Shown: piece by piece, positions 46,869-55,813 of the stretch
Numbering within the stretch: the stretch's first letter is position 1
Layout of the letters: each line of letters opens with the position of its first letter
Assembly (NCBI RefSeq): GCF_007004095.1
Contig: NZ_VHJK01000001.1
Span: 996,501 to 1,060,500, forward strand
Source: Erythrobacter insulae
GTDB lineage: Bacteria > Pseudomonadota > Alphaproteobacteria > Sphingomonadales > Sphingomonadaceae
DNA: 64,000 nt
Direction: 5' to 3'
Position numbers and translations under genes: made by a program
Notes under the pieces: generated by a model
Told to the model about the DNA's origin: nothing
Databases searched by the model: none
Seen by the model: the letters and a program-made list of their open reading frames with translations, nothing else

Positions 46869-48206
46869 ATGGCCACGATTGCCCCGCAGCGCCCGCAAGT
46901 GCGCACATCGCCAACCGCTTATGAAGCGATCAAGGCGCATTACGAGAAAAACCCCGGCGAACGCCCGAACCACCCGCACAAATGGGATGTCAGCCGCTCG
47001 GATATCTATTTCGAGGATACGTGGCAGCCAATCTTTAAAGAGATGCAGGATGCAGGACCGCTGCATTACATCCCCGATAGCCCCTATGGCCCGTACTGGG
47101 CTGTGGTCGGGCACAAGGCGATCCAGCATATCGAAGCCCTGCCCGAAGCGTTTTCATCCAGTTATGAACATGGCGGCATCACCATCCTCGATCCACTGAC
47201 GCAGGAAGAGGCCGAAGCCGCAGGCAATGCAGCGCGTGAATTGCCAATGTTCATCGCAATGGACCGGCCAAAACACACCGGACAGCGCCGCACCGTGGCG
47301 CCCAAATTCACGCCTTCTGCAATGGGCGACATGGAAGAGGAAATCCGCCGCCGCACCGGCGAGCTGCTCGATACATTGCCGCGCGGTAAAACCTTTGACT
47401 GGGTCGATAAAGTCTCAATCGAGCTCACCACCGGAATGCTGGCGATTTTGTTCGGTTTCCCATGGGAAGACCGCCGCCTGCTGACATTCTGGTCGGACTG
47501 GGCCGGCGATACCGAACTGGCCAGTGTGCGCGATCTGGATTCCACCCGCTGGGAAATTCTTCAGGAAATGGCGGGATATTTCCAGACGCTATGGATGGAA
47601 CGCACCCAGGATGAAGAGCCCGGCAATGATCTCATTTCGATGATGATCCATTCCGAGGCGATGAACCAGATGCGCCCCGAGGAATTCATGGGCAATCTGG
47701 TCCTGCTGATTGTGGGCGGCAATGACACCACCCGCAACACCATGAGCGGGATTATCCATTCGCTCGATAAATTTCCCGATCAGCGCAAACTGTTTGAGGA
47801 AAACCCGGAGATGATCCCGAACGCGGTTCAGGAATGTCTGCGGTATCAAACTCCGCTCGCCCATATGCGGCGGACCTGTACGCAAGACACCGAGGTATTC
47901 GGCCAGACCATCAAAGAAGGCGACAAAGTCGTGCTTTGGTATCTTGGCGCGAACCGCGAAGACACGGTCTTTGAAGATCCGCACAAGCTGGATATCACAC
48001 GCGACAACGCCCGCCGGCACATTGCATTTGGATACGGTATTCACCGCTGCGTCGGCGCGCGCCTTGCCGAATTGCAGCTGCGGGTGCTGTTGGAGGAAAT
48101 GCACAAACGCCGGATGCGGGTGCATGTCGCGGGCGATGTGGAGCGCGTGCGTGCAAATTTCGTCCACGGCTTCCGCAAGCTAGAGGTCGAAATCACCGAG
48201 TTTTAA
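46869..48206 (+). CDS. Cytochrome P450, CYP153-like alkane/fatty-acid hydroxylase
   Basis: 445 aa. CYP153 enzymes hydroxylate terminal carbons of alkanes and alkyl chains with ferredoxin electrons. Seen: PMFIAMDRPKHTGQRR, IVGGNDTTRNTMSG (I-helix), QECLRYQTPLAHMRRT (ExxR region), and the heme loop FGYGIHRCVGARLAE. This text matches CYP153 far better than other families. The start follows GGGAGAGAGAC. No ferredoxin gene is adjacent; the reductase-like flavoprotein is 5 kb upstream. Confidence 0.9.
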   Translation: MATIAPQRPQVRTSPTAYEAIKAHYEKNPGERPNHPHKWDVSRSDIYFEDTWQPIFKEMQDAGPLHYIPDSPYGPYWAVVGHKAIQHIEALPEAFSSSYEHGGITILDPLTQEEAEAAGNAARELPMFIAMDRPKHTGQRRTVAPKFTPSAMGDMEEEIRRRTGELLDTLPRGKTFDWVDKVSIELTTGMLAILFGFPWEDRRLLTFWSDWAGDTELASVRDLDSTRWEILQEMAGYFQTLWMERTQDEEPGNDLISMMIHSEAMNQMRPEEFMGNLVLLIVGGNDTTRNTMSGIIHSLDKFPDQRKLFEENPEMIPNAVQECLRYQTPLAHMRRTCTQDTEVFGQTIKEGDKVVLWYLGANREDTVFEDPHKLDITRDNARRHIAFGYGIHRCVGARLAELQLRVLLEEMHKRRMRVHVAGDVERVRANFVHGFRKLEVEITEF

Positions 48207-48295
48207 TTCGGCTCTGCGCGGCTGAATGAAACTTTTCGGGTGTTTGCGACGTAAATAGAGGTGAGATCCCTTTTGTTTTGTCCGGAGCAAAACGC

Positions 48296-48796
48296 ATGAA
48301 ATTTGTATCATCCAGCCGCCGCCGATTTATCGCGGCCACCGCCATCGCCGCTGTGATGCCTGCCCTTGCAGGCTGCGGCGCAACCCCTGCACAGGCGCGC
48401 AAGGATTTTCGCATTCGCAAGACGGAAGCGCAGTGGCGCCGCCAATTGACGCAGTCAGAGTTCCGGATCCTCCGCGAAGCAGGCACAGAACGCGCCTGGA
48501 CCTCCCCGCTGAATGACGAAAAACGCAAAGGCACATACAAGTGCGCCGGTTGCGGCAACGCGATCTATTCCTCCGCGCACAAATATGACAGCCGCAGCGG
48601 ATGGCCGGCGTTTTACAAGGCGATCGATAGCGGCGCGGTTGAAACATCGGTCGATTACAAAATCGGCTATCCCCGCACCGAAGTGCACTGTGCCGATTGC
48701 GGCGGACATTTGGGCCATATCTTTGGTGACGGGCCGAAACCGACCGGCAAACGGCACTGCATCAACGGGGTAGCGATGGATTTTGTCCCGGCATAA
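48296..48796 (+). CDS. msrB: Exported peptide-methionine (R)-S-oxide reductase MsrB
   Basis: 166 aa. Reduces methionine-R-sulfoxide in proteins. N-terminus SSRRRFIAATAIAAVMPALA looks like a Tat signal and ends in lipobox LAGC (Cys27), so it should be an envelope-anchored enzyme. Two Zn CxxC pairs (CAGC, CADC), HLGHIF, and the catalytic Cys in GKRHCINGVAMDF are present; no extra resolving Cys is seen. Ribosome binding site GGAG. The stop lies inside a tandem 28-bp repeat. Confidence 0.93.
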   Translation: MKFVSSSRRRFIAATAIAAVMPALAGCGATPAQARKDFRIRKTEAQWRRQLTQSEFRILREAGTERAWTSPLNDEKRKGTYKCAGCGNAIYSSAHKYDSRSGWPAFYKAIDSGAVETSVDYKIGYPRTEVHCADCGGHLGHIFGDGPKPTGKRHCINGVAMDFVPA

Positions 48797-48864
48797 GCCG
48801 GTTCGGGATTTTGTCCCGGCATAAGCCGGTTCGGGATTTTGTCCCGGTATAAGCCCGCTCAGAA
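48781..48864. repeat. Three tandem 28-bp direct repeats spanning the msrB stop
   Basis: Units begin TTTTGTCCCGGCATAAGCCG at 48781, 48809 and 48837. The first two copies are identical over 28 bp; the third differs at a few positions (TTTTGTCCCGGTATAAGCCC). The first copy is the last five codons and stop of msrB, so the end of the gene has been tandemly duplicated, and each copy repeats the VPA-stop codons. Confidence 0.9.
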
Positions 48865-48872
48865 CCGGCTGT

Positions 48873-49502
48873 TCAGTTTGAAAGCAAAGTCGGCGCCTGC
48901 AACCTCGCGGCGAGCCGGGCAAAATCACCCAAAGTGAAAGTATCCTCGAACACCACGCCATATTGATTGTCGCGCCGCCAGCGAATTTTGGCGCGGACCT
49001 CTTTCAGCCCGGCCGGGCTTGAAAGACGGATGGTTTGATCAATCGCGAACAATTCATCACATTCAAACCGCGCGCCCTGTTGCGAGAGATTTTCGACGAT
49101 CCCTTCGCAAGACTGTGTGAACGTTTTGATCGCAACCGGGAAAAACACGCCCAACCGCAAACCGCGCTTGGGGTATGCGCCAGCTTCATTGATCAGCTGA
49201 CTGACTTCGACAGGCTGCGTAAATTCAAATCCGGCTTCGTGGTTACGCTCCCAAACGGGGCGCAATTCATACGTACCGCCGCCCGGCATATGCAGTTCGA
49301 GCGGATTACCTTTGGGCAAAGCGTGGAACAGGCGGACGCTGATGCCGGTTTCCGACACATCGCGGATCACACACACAAACTCGCCTTCGGCAGCGACAAG
49401 ACGCGCTGCGCGGATCAGCAAGGTAAAGCGCGGCGCCGCTCGCAAATCGGCCTCGCTGCTTGTCGCATTATCGACGCGTGGATGAGTCGCCATAATATCC
49501 AT
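48873..49502 (-). CDS. Tandem PilZ domain protein
   Basis: 209 aa with two PilZ-type halves. The first has RAAPRFTLL (RxxxR) near residue 22 and DVSETGISV near 48, the canonical cyclic-di-GMP binding pair. The second (about 120-200) has NLSQQGARFE but no clear RxxxR, so it may be degenerate. Suggests a c-di-GMP receptor controlling surface behaviour. Start may be ATG 49502 (MDIM) or 49493 (MATHP). Confidence 0.88.
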   Translation of the reverse strand: MDIMATHPRVDNATSSEADLRAAPRFTLLIRAARLVAAEGEFVCVIRDVSETGISVRLFHALPKGNPLELHMPGGGTYELRPVWERNHEAGFEFTQPVEVSQLINEAGAYPKRGLRLGVFFPVAIKTFTQSCEGIVENLSQQGARFECDELFAIDQTIRLSSPAGLKEVRAKIRWRRDNQYGVVFEDTFTLGDFARLAARLQAPTLLSN

Positions 49503-49717
49503 GTTCGGTCGGTCGCCACAGAATTCTCCCCGCTAAGGGGCGAGCAGCAAAGGTGGGGCACAAAAGTCGAGCAACGCGAATACCGGCAAACCCGTTAAAA
49601 GTGCGATAACGCATACCTCTCGGTATGGCCGGTGTTAGAGGTGGTGAGATGCCAGCGTCCGGGAATTTTGGCCCAGATCCGTCTCCCCGGTGCCCGGGCG
49701 GTTCGTGCAGTGCAAAT
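49503..49717. other. Intergenic region between PilZ gene and tRNA-Leu
   Basis: About 215 bp without a convincing gene. It serves as upstream region of the PilZ gene and downstream region of the tRNA, both on the minus strand. No clear terminator hairpin with a T-run was found. Confidence 0.5.
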
Positions 49718-49802
49718 TGGTGCGGGTGACTGGACTCGAACCAGCACGATCAAAGATCAGGGGATTTTAAGTCCCCGGCGTCTACCATTCCGCCACACCC
49801 GC
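49718..49802 (-). tRNA. tRNA-Leu (anticodon TAA)
   Basis: 85 nt including encoded CCA. Acceptor stem GCGGGTG / CACCCGC pairs fully; the anticodon stem GGGGA / TCCCC encloses CTTAAAA with anticodon TAA. A variable arm longer than in class I tRNAs and the T loop GGTTCGAGTCC fit tRNA-Leu. CCA at 49720-49718 is in the DNA. Reads UUA and UUG codons. Confidence 0.95.
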
Positions 49803-49978
49803 CAAGCATCCTTGCTTGCTGGAGATGCGCGATAGCCAGCCAATCCGCGAACGGCAACCGGTCTTGATAGCTCGCGCGCGTTTGATCCGCGCGGCTGCGG
49901 CTTGTCAGATGCGGCGTGAGCCTCCATTTCTCAAACCAGGCACGCGCTCTTGGCCGAGCGGAAATTTCAGGGGCGACT

Positions 49979-51661
49979 ATGGCTGGCGAAGTTCACGACG
50001 CGCATTCAGTGGTTGCGACCATCCAACCGGCGATCATTCTGCTGGGGCTTGGGATCGGTGCAGCGCTCGTCTCGCGCGCTTGCCGGCTCAATCCGATTGT
50101 CGGTTATCTTGGCCTCGGGCTTGGGATTGCCGCGCTTGGCTTTGCCGATGATTTCAGCGGACCAGTCGTCGCGGCCATGGCCGAAGCGGGGGTGATGTTT
50201 TTGCTGTTCAATCTGGGCCTGCATTTTTCGCTGGGCCGGATCCGGGCAGAGGCGGCCAATATTTTCGGGTTCGGCAGTTTGCAGATGCTGGTCGCAGGCG
50301 GGGGCTTCGCCGCTTTGTTCTGGACCATCGGGTTACCCGCAGAATTCGCGATCATCGGAGGGTTTGCGATGGGCCTGTCCTCCACTGCGGTTGTCATCGG
50401 GCTGGTGCGCGAACGCGATCAGGAAGATTGCCCTGTGGGCCGCGCATCGCAGTCCATCCTGATTTTTCAGGATATCGCCGCCATCCTGTTGCTGGTCGCC
50501 GCAGGGGCATTGGGCAGCGGCGGAGCGATTGCGCCACAATTGGGCCTCGCCGGGCTAAAGGCCTTGGCCGCCTTTGCGATTGCCGTCCTGTTTGCGCGGT
50601 ACCTGATCGGGCCGATATTTCGGCTTATTGCGCGCGCAGGCAGCAGCGAGGTTTACACAGCGACAGCATTGTTCATCGCGCTGGCCGCCGGATGGGCGAC
50701 AGGGGTTGCGGGGCTTTCGCTGACGCTGGGCGCGTTTCTCGGCGGAATGGCGGTCGCGGATTCGCGGTATCGGATCATGGTCCAGACAGAGATTGATGCG
50801 TTTCGCGGCCTGTTTCTCAGCTTCTTTTTCATTTCGGTCGGGCTTAGCATTGATCCCGCCATCATCGCGGCAAACTGGATGGTGGTCATCGCTGCGGCGG
50901 TCGGTCTGATCGCGATTAAATGCGGCCTGAATGTCTTGGCCGGGCTCGCCAACAGATGGTCCGTACCGGGATCGATCCAGCTCGGTTTTTTGCTGGGCCA
51001 AGGCAGCGAATTTGCCCTCGTGCTGTTTGCCATGCCTGCGGTTGCCGGACTGGTCGATAGCGAGGCGCTCTCCATCCTTGTTTCGGCGATTGCTATCAGC
51101 ATGGCGGTGACGCCGCTCGTGTCCAATATCGGACGCAAACTCGCGGGCAAATTGCGCACCGGTCCGGCGGATCGCAAACTCGATGGCGACGATGCACCGG
51201 TGGTCATCATCGGTCTGGGGCCAGCGGGCCGGGCGGTGGCCGATGCGCTAAGCTACAACGAGATCGGCTATCTGGCGGTGGAACCCAATGTAGAGCGTTT
51301 TGAAAAAGCGCTGGCAGACGGATATTTCGTGCATCAGGCGAATGCGGGTGATCCGCGCAGCTGGGATGCAATCGGGATGGGCAAACGCGAAGTCGCGGTC
51401 GTGGCGACCGGAAATCTGAAAATATCCCGCGAACTCGCCCCCTTGGTAGAAGACCGTCTGCCGTCAATCGCGCGGATTATCGCGCTGCCGGGCGCAGAAG
51501 GGCTCGATGAGTTTACCAAACTGGGCATGATGCCGGTCGATATCTCTACAACCGGCGGGGCAGAGCGGATTGTCGATCTGGTGTTTGCCGCGCTGGACCG
51601 CGAACGCAGGCTTCCTTCGGCCAAGCGTAGTGATGATACGCTGGAACGCGCTGCGGCCTGA
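49979..51661 (+). CDS. CPA2 family cation:proton antiporter (Kef type)
   Basis: 560 aa. About 12 hydrophobic segments (15-400) of the monovalent cation:proton antiporter-2 fold, with the conserved GLSSTAVVIGLVRE and ASQSILIFQDIAAI. A cytoplasmic RCK/TrkA-N domain follows (about 425-545) with VVIIGLGPAGRAVADAL for nucleotide. Such proteins exchange K+ or Na+ for H+. Start at 49979 follows CAGGGGCGACT; the open frame from 49916 has no membrane-start character. Confidence 0.93.
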   Translation: MAGEVHDAHSVVATIQPAIILLGLGIGAALVSRACRLNPIVGYLGLGLGIAALGFADDFSGPVVAAMAEAGVMFLLFNLGLHFSLGRIRAEAANIFGFGSLQMLVAGGGFAALFWTIGLPAEFAIIGGFAMGLSSTAVVIGLVRERDQEDCPVGRASQSILIFQDIAAILLLVAAGALGSGGAIAPQLGLAGLKALAAFAIAVLFARYLIGPIFRLIARAGSSEVYTATALFIALAAGWATGVAGLSLTLGAFLGGMAVADSRYRIMVQTEIDAFRGLFLSFFFISVGLSIDPAIIAANWMVVIAAAVGLIAIKCGLNVLAGLANRWSVPGSIQLGFLLGQGSEFALVLFAMPAVAGLVDSEALSILVSAIAISMAVTPLVSNIGRKLAGKLRTGPADRKLDGDDAPVVIIGLGPAGRAVADALSYNEIGYLAVEPNVERFEKALADGYFVHQANAGDPRSWDAIGMGKREVAVVATGNLKISRELAPLVEDRLPSIARIIALPGAEGLDEFTKLGMMPVDISTTGGAERIVDLVFAALDRERRLPSAKRSDDTLERAAA

Positions 51662-51682
51662 TTGTGACGCAAGAAGGCGGTT

Positions 51683-51964
51683 TTAGCCTTCGTTCAGACG
51701 CTGACGGATCTCTTTACCGGCTTTGAAATACGGCACCCGTTTGGCGGGCACTTCAACCGATTCGCCTGTGCGCGGATTGCGGCCGGTGCGGGCCTCGCGT
51801 TCGCGCGTGGAAAAGGCGCCAAAACCGCGCAATTCAACCCGGCCGCCTTCGGCCAGTCGCTGCGAGATCTCGTCGAAGAATATATCGACCACTTGTTCGA
51901 TTTCTTCGGCACGCAATTCTGGATTGTCTTTATGCAGTTCCTGCAAAAGCTCAGACCTGATCAT
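51683..51964 (-). CDS. ihfB: Integration host factor subunit beta
   Basis: 93 aa. HU/IHF family: MIRSELLQEL start, ELRGFGAFSTREREARTGRN DNA-contact arm, and GESVEVPAKRVPYFKAGKE. IHF bends DNA at specific sites. The start at 51964 follows AGGAGGCC-like purines (GGGAGGCCAAAAAC). Convergent with the antiporter (21 bp apart). Confidence 0.95.
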   Translation of the reverse strand: MIRSELLQELHKDNPELRAEEIEQVVDIFFDEISQRLAEGGRVELRGFGAFSTREREARTGRNPRTGESVEVPAKRVPYFKAGKEIRQRLNEG

Positions 51965-52157
51965 GTTTTTGGCCTCCCGGTGATCGTAACGACACAGCCC
52001 CCTAGCCATCTCGCCAATGCCCCAATTTTAGCCTCGACCCGAAAGGCTTTCATCCTATCGTGCTGCCACGCAGGCGCGCGTCTGGCAAGGGAAGTGGTCG
52101 ATAAAGTTGCGCTTTTCTCAATACGGCACACCGTGAGACGGCACAACGCATGCCGTA

Positions 52158-52496
52158 TCAGGTGCACTCCGCCAATTCTGCCAGATCCAGCCCGAGCCGG
52201 CGGATACGGGCGCGGATTTCCGGCCATTCCTCTTTCAGAAATTGCTGTTTTTCGCGCTCTTTAAGCTGGCTTGCCGCGCCTTTGACGACATACATGCCCA
52301 CCCCGCGTTGAACCTCGACCAGGCCGTCATTCTGGAACTGCTGATACGCTTTGGCCACGGTAAGCGGGTTTGCCCCTTGCTCCGCTGCCAAGGCGCGCAC
52401 CGATGGCAGCATCTTACCCTCGGCATATTCGCCCTGGATAATCGCCGCAGCGATCTGATCGCGCAGTTTAAGGTAGACGGGTCGTGATTGGGTCAT
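52158..52496 (-). CDS. GntR family transcriptional regulator (YtrA-like, no effector domain)
   Basis: 112 aa. Winged helix N-terminus: PVYLKLRDQIAAAIIQGEYA, then LPSVRALAAEQGANPLTVAK. The rest is a short C-terminal helix (about 75-112) instead of a ligand domain, as in the YtrA subgroup. Divergent from the peptide transporter operon with 204 bp between; it may control it or itself (inference). Confidence 0.92.
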   Translation of the reverse strand: MTQSRPVYLKLRDQIAAAIIQGEYAEGKMLPSVRALAAEQGANPLTVAKAYQQFQNDGLVEVQRGVGMYVVKGAASQLKEREKQQFLKEEWPEIRARIRRLGLDLAELAECT

Positions 52497-52700
52497 TGCA
52501 TCCTCGCTAAGTGCATCAGTGCCATAATACAGCGAGGCGCGTCAAGTTCCCCGCATCTGCGCGTGCATCGGATCGCTTGCGATGAACCGTGCAACAAAGG
52601 CTTCACACCGCCAAAACACACGTTAGGGTGCGCCGCTTAAAGCGTGCGGAGGGACCTGTTTGGGAGCCGGCGCATACAGAACAAGACGGGGATCAGCCAA

Positions 52701-54374
52701 ATGGGCGAACTTAAAGAATTTGCAATGTGGGGATATGGGGACTGGGCCATGGTTGTGGCCTCGATTGTCCTCGGCATCTTTCTAATCGGCGGCGCTTGGG
52801 CGGTTACCCGTCCGCAAGAAGAGGTCATGGGCCATCCCAAGGGCCTTTACATGCTGTTCTTTGCCGAAATGTGGGAGCGTTTCTCCTATTACGGCATGCG
52901 CGCATTGCTTACGCTCTATCTGGTCAAACATTGGATGTATTCCGATGGCAGCGCGAACCTGATCTACGGCGCTTATACCAGCCTTGTTTACATCACGCCG
53001 GTGCTCGGCGGGTGGCTGGCTGACAGGTATCTGGGCCAGCGCAAAGCGGTGCTGTTCGGCGCTGTCCTGCTGACACTGGGCCATTTCTTTATGGCGTTCG
53101 AAGGTGACGGATCGGGCTATGCGAACGATCCGACGCTCAACATTTTCTGGCTGGCTCTGGCGTTGATCATTGTCGGCTCCGGCTTTCTGAAGGCAAACAT
53201 CTCGGTGATCGTGGGTCAGCTGTACCCGCGCACCGATATTCGCCGTGATAGCGCCTATACGATTTTCTATATGGGCATTAACCTCGGCGCGGCAGCGGGC
53301 GTTCTGATCGCCGCGTATCTGGGTGAAACCGTTAGCTGGGCATTGGGCTTTGGCCTGGCCGGTTTCGGTATGCTGCTCGGTCTGATCGTATTCATCATCG
53401 GCAAACCGCTTTTGAAAGGGAAAGGCGAAAGCCCGAACCCTGCCAAGCTCAAAGAAAAAGTCGCGGGCATCAATCTCGAATGGCTGCTTTACGGCGTTGG
53501 CTTTGCGGGTGTTGCGGTGATCTGGTTCCTGATCCAGTATCAAAGCCTTGTCGGCGGCATTTTGCTGGCTTCGGGTATCGCTCTGCTCGCTTATGTGCTG
53601 TTCGAAGCGTTCAAGCTGGATAAGGAAGCGCGCGAGCGGGTGTTTGCAATGATCTTTCTGATCCTGCTGATGCCCTTGTTCTGGGGTCTGTTTGAACAGG
53701 CGGGCGGCTCGCTCAACCTGTTCACCGATCGCCACGTGGACAAAGGCGGCATTCCGACCACCTTCTTCCAATCGATCAACCCGATTTATATCATCCTGCT
53801 CGGCCCGCTGTTCGCCGGTCTGTGGCAGTGGATGGCGCGCAAGGGGATTGAACCCTCCACGCCTGCAAAGATGGGTCTGGGTATCGCGCAGATGGGTCTC
53901 GCATTCATTGTGATGGTCTGGGGCGCTGAAAACTTCAGCACCACGGGCGAGGCTGGCGCGATCATGATGCCGGTGCTGTTCCTGTTCATCTTCTACCTGC
54001 TGTCGACCACGGGCGAGCTTTGCCTGTCGCCCGTCGGCCTGTCGGCGATGAACCGGCTTTCGGTCAAACACATGGCGAGCCTGATGATGGCGGCGTTCTT
54101 CTTTGGCACGGCTGGCGGCAACTATGTCGCAGGCTTCATGGGATCGCTCATGGGTGAAGGCGAAGGCGGCAATATGACCCGCGAAGGCGCGCTCGAAGCG
54201 TATTGGAGCATGGGTCTGGTCGCGCTGGTTGTTGGCGTACTGGTCTGCTTCGTCAGCCCGCTGGTCAAGAAGCTGATGCATCTCGACACTCTGAAAGATG
54301 AAGAGGGCGATCATATTGCTGGCGAAGCCGAGCTTGGCGAACCGGCGGCCGCTGGCACGCATCCGGCCCAATAA
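52701..54374 (+). CDS. Proton-dependent oligopeptide transporter (POT/PTR2 family)
   Basis: 557 aa. POT family with about 12-14 TM helices. Signature ExxERFxYYG in AEMWERFSYYGMRALL (near residue 52) and IFYMGINLGA near 190. Takes up di- and tripeptides with protons. The start MGELKEFA at 52701 is preceded by GGGGATC; upstream open frame is not used. First gene of a plus-strand operon with two amidohydrolases. Confidence 0.95.
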   Translation: MGELKEFAMWGYGDWAMVVASIVLGIFLIGGAWAVTRPQEEVMGHPKGLYMLFFAEMWERFSYYGMRALLTLYLVKHWMYSDGSANLIYGAYTSLVYITPVLGGWLADRYLGQRKAVLFGAVLLTLGHFFMAFEGDGSGYANDPTLNIFWLALALIIVGSGFLKANISVIVGQLYPRTDIRRDSAYTIFYMGINLGAAAGVLIAAYLGETVSWALGFGLAGFGMLLGLIVFIIGKPLLKGKGESPNPAKLKEKVAGINLEWLLYGVGFAGVAVIWFLIQYQSLVGGILLASGIALLAYVLFEAFKLDKEARERVFAMIFLILLMPLFWGLFEQAGGSLNLFTDRHVDKGGIPTTFFQSINPIYIILLGPLFAGLWQWMARKGIEPSTPAKMGLGIAQMGLAFIVMVWGAENFSTTGEAGAIMMPVLFLFIFYLLSTTGELCLSPVGLSAMNRLSVKHMASLMMAAFFFGTAGGNYVAGFMGSLMGEGEGGNMTREGALEAYWSMGLVALVVGVLVCFVSPLVKKLMHLDTLKDEEGDHIAGEAELGEPAAAGTHPAQ

Positions 54375-54409
54375 TTTGGCAACTCAATCGGCCTGAAACC
54401 AACAGGGGA

Positions 54410-55813
54410 ATGAATGTGACGAAGAAAGTCTTGATTGCGGCCGTCAGCGCGTTTGCGCTGGCCGGCTGTGCCACCACCGGTTCGGCCAATACGGCTGGCG
54501 ATGATAGCGGTTCGGATGATGCGCCGCGCTTTGCCGCCAAAACCGAAGCGGAAGGGCCATTCCCCTCTACCTATAGCGCGTATCCCGGCGCCCCCACCGC
54601 TCTTGTAGGGGCGACCGTTTATGACGGTGCCGGAAACCGGATCGAAGGCGGCACTGTCCTGTTCCGCGATGGCAAAGTCGAAGCCGTTGGCGGCAGCGAC
54701 CTCTCGACCGCAGGCTACACCGTGCTGGATGGCAGCGGTAAATTTGTCACCCCCGGTATCATCGACATTCACTCGCACCTTGGCGATTACCCCTCGCCCG
54801 GTGTGGATGCACATTCCGACGGTAACGAAGCAACCGCCCCCACCACGCCCGATGTCTGGGCCGAACATTCGGTCTGGCCGCAAGACCCCGGTTTCAGCCG
54901 GGCGATGGCCAATGGCGGGATCACCGCTCTGCAAATTCTGCCCGGTTCGGCAAACCTGATGGGCGGGCGTTCGGTCACGCTCAAAAACGTACCCAGCCGC
55001 ACGGTGCAGGGCATGAAATTCCCCGGCGCGCCTTATGGTTTTAAAATGGCCTGCGGCGAAAATCCCAAGCGTGTTTATGGCGGACGCGGACGCAAGCCGT
55101 CCACCCGCATGGGCAATTTCGCGGTCAACCGCCAGACGTGGTATGACGCGATCAATTACGCCAATGATGAAGACGCCAAACGCGATCTGGGCAAGGAAAC
55201 GCTGAAAGGCGTGCTCGAAGGCGAAATCCTCGTCCACAACCACTGCTACCGCGCCGATGAAATGGCGCTGGTGATGGATATGGCGAAAGAGGTCGGCTAC
55301 AAAGTGACCGCATTTCACCACGCGGTAGAGGCCTATAAGATCGGTGATCTGCTGCGCGAAAACGGCGTGTGCAGCGCGATCTGGGCCGACTGGTACGGGT
55401 TTAAAATGGAAGCGTATGACGCGATCATGGAAAACGCCGCGCTGCTTCAGCAAGAGGGCGCTTGCGTCGTCATCCATTCGGACAGCCAGAACGATATTCA
55501 ACGTCTCAACCAGGAAGCCGCCAAAGCTCAGGCCGCAGGCAAACGCCTGGGCATCGAGATTTCGGATGCGGATGTGATCGGCTGGATCACGCTCAACGCA
55601 GCCAAAGCCATGGGCATCGACGATATGACCGGCAGCCTCGAGAGCGGCAAAATGGCCGATGTTGTGCTGTGGAATGGCGATCCGCTGTCTGTTTATTCGC
55701 GGCCGGAAAAGGTCTGGATTGATGGCGCATTGATGTTTGATGCGATGGACCGAAAACGCCGTCCGGTCAGCGATTTCGAGCTTGGCCAGCCGGGTGAAGG
55801 AGATGTGAAATGA
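54410..55813 (+). CDS. Amidohydrolase superfamily lipoprotein, metal ligands intact
   Basis: 467 aa. Signal peptide ending in lipobox ALAGC. Amidohydrolase fold with complete metal set: DIHSHLG (HxH), VHNHCYRADE, TAFHHAVEAYK and a late Asp in VVIHSDSQND. Resembles imidazolonepropionase-related enzymes. The C-terminal EKVWIDGALMFD and KMADVVLWNGDPL are typical. Reaction unknown; location after a peptide transporter suggests dipeptide or cyclic peptide degradation (inference). Confidence 0.92.
   Translation: MNVTKKVLIAAVSAFALAGCATTGSANTAGDDSGSDDAPRFAAKTEAEGPFPSTYSAYPGAPTALVGATVYDGAGNRIEGGTVLFRDGKVEAVGGSDLSTAGYTVLDGSGKFVTPGIIDIHSHLGDYPSPGVDAHSDGNEATAPTTPDVWAEHSVWPQDPGFSRAMANGGITALQILPGSANLMGGRSVTLKNVPSRTVQGMKFPGAPYGFKMACGENPKRVYGGRGRKPSTRMGNFAVNRQTWYDAINYANDEDAKRDLGKETLKGVLEGEILVHNHCYRADEMALVMDMAKEVGYKVTAFHHAVEAYKIGDLLRENGVCSAIWADWYGFKMEAYDAIMENAALLQQEGACVVIHSDSQNDIQRLNQEAAKAQAAGKRLGIEISDADVIGWITLNAAKAMGIDDMTGSLESGKMADVVLWNGDPLSVYSRPEKVWIDGALMFDAMDRKRRPVSDFELGQPGEGDVK

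Noticed and set aside
48781-48864. CRISPR array
   Set aside because: The 28-bp units are directly adjacent with no unique spacers between them, so it is a simple tandem repeat.
52782-54371. Very long open frame (529 codons) on the minus strand opposite the peptide transporter
   Set aside because: Composition is His/Gln/Arg-rich as expected for antisense of a hydrophobic protein; the plus-strand gene has the POT signature motifs.
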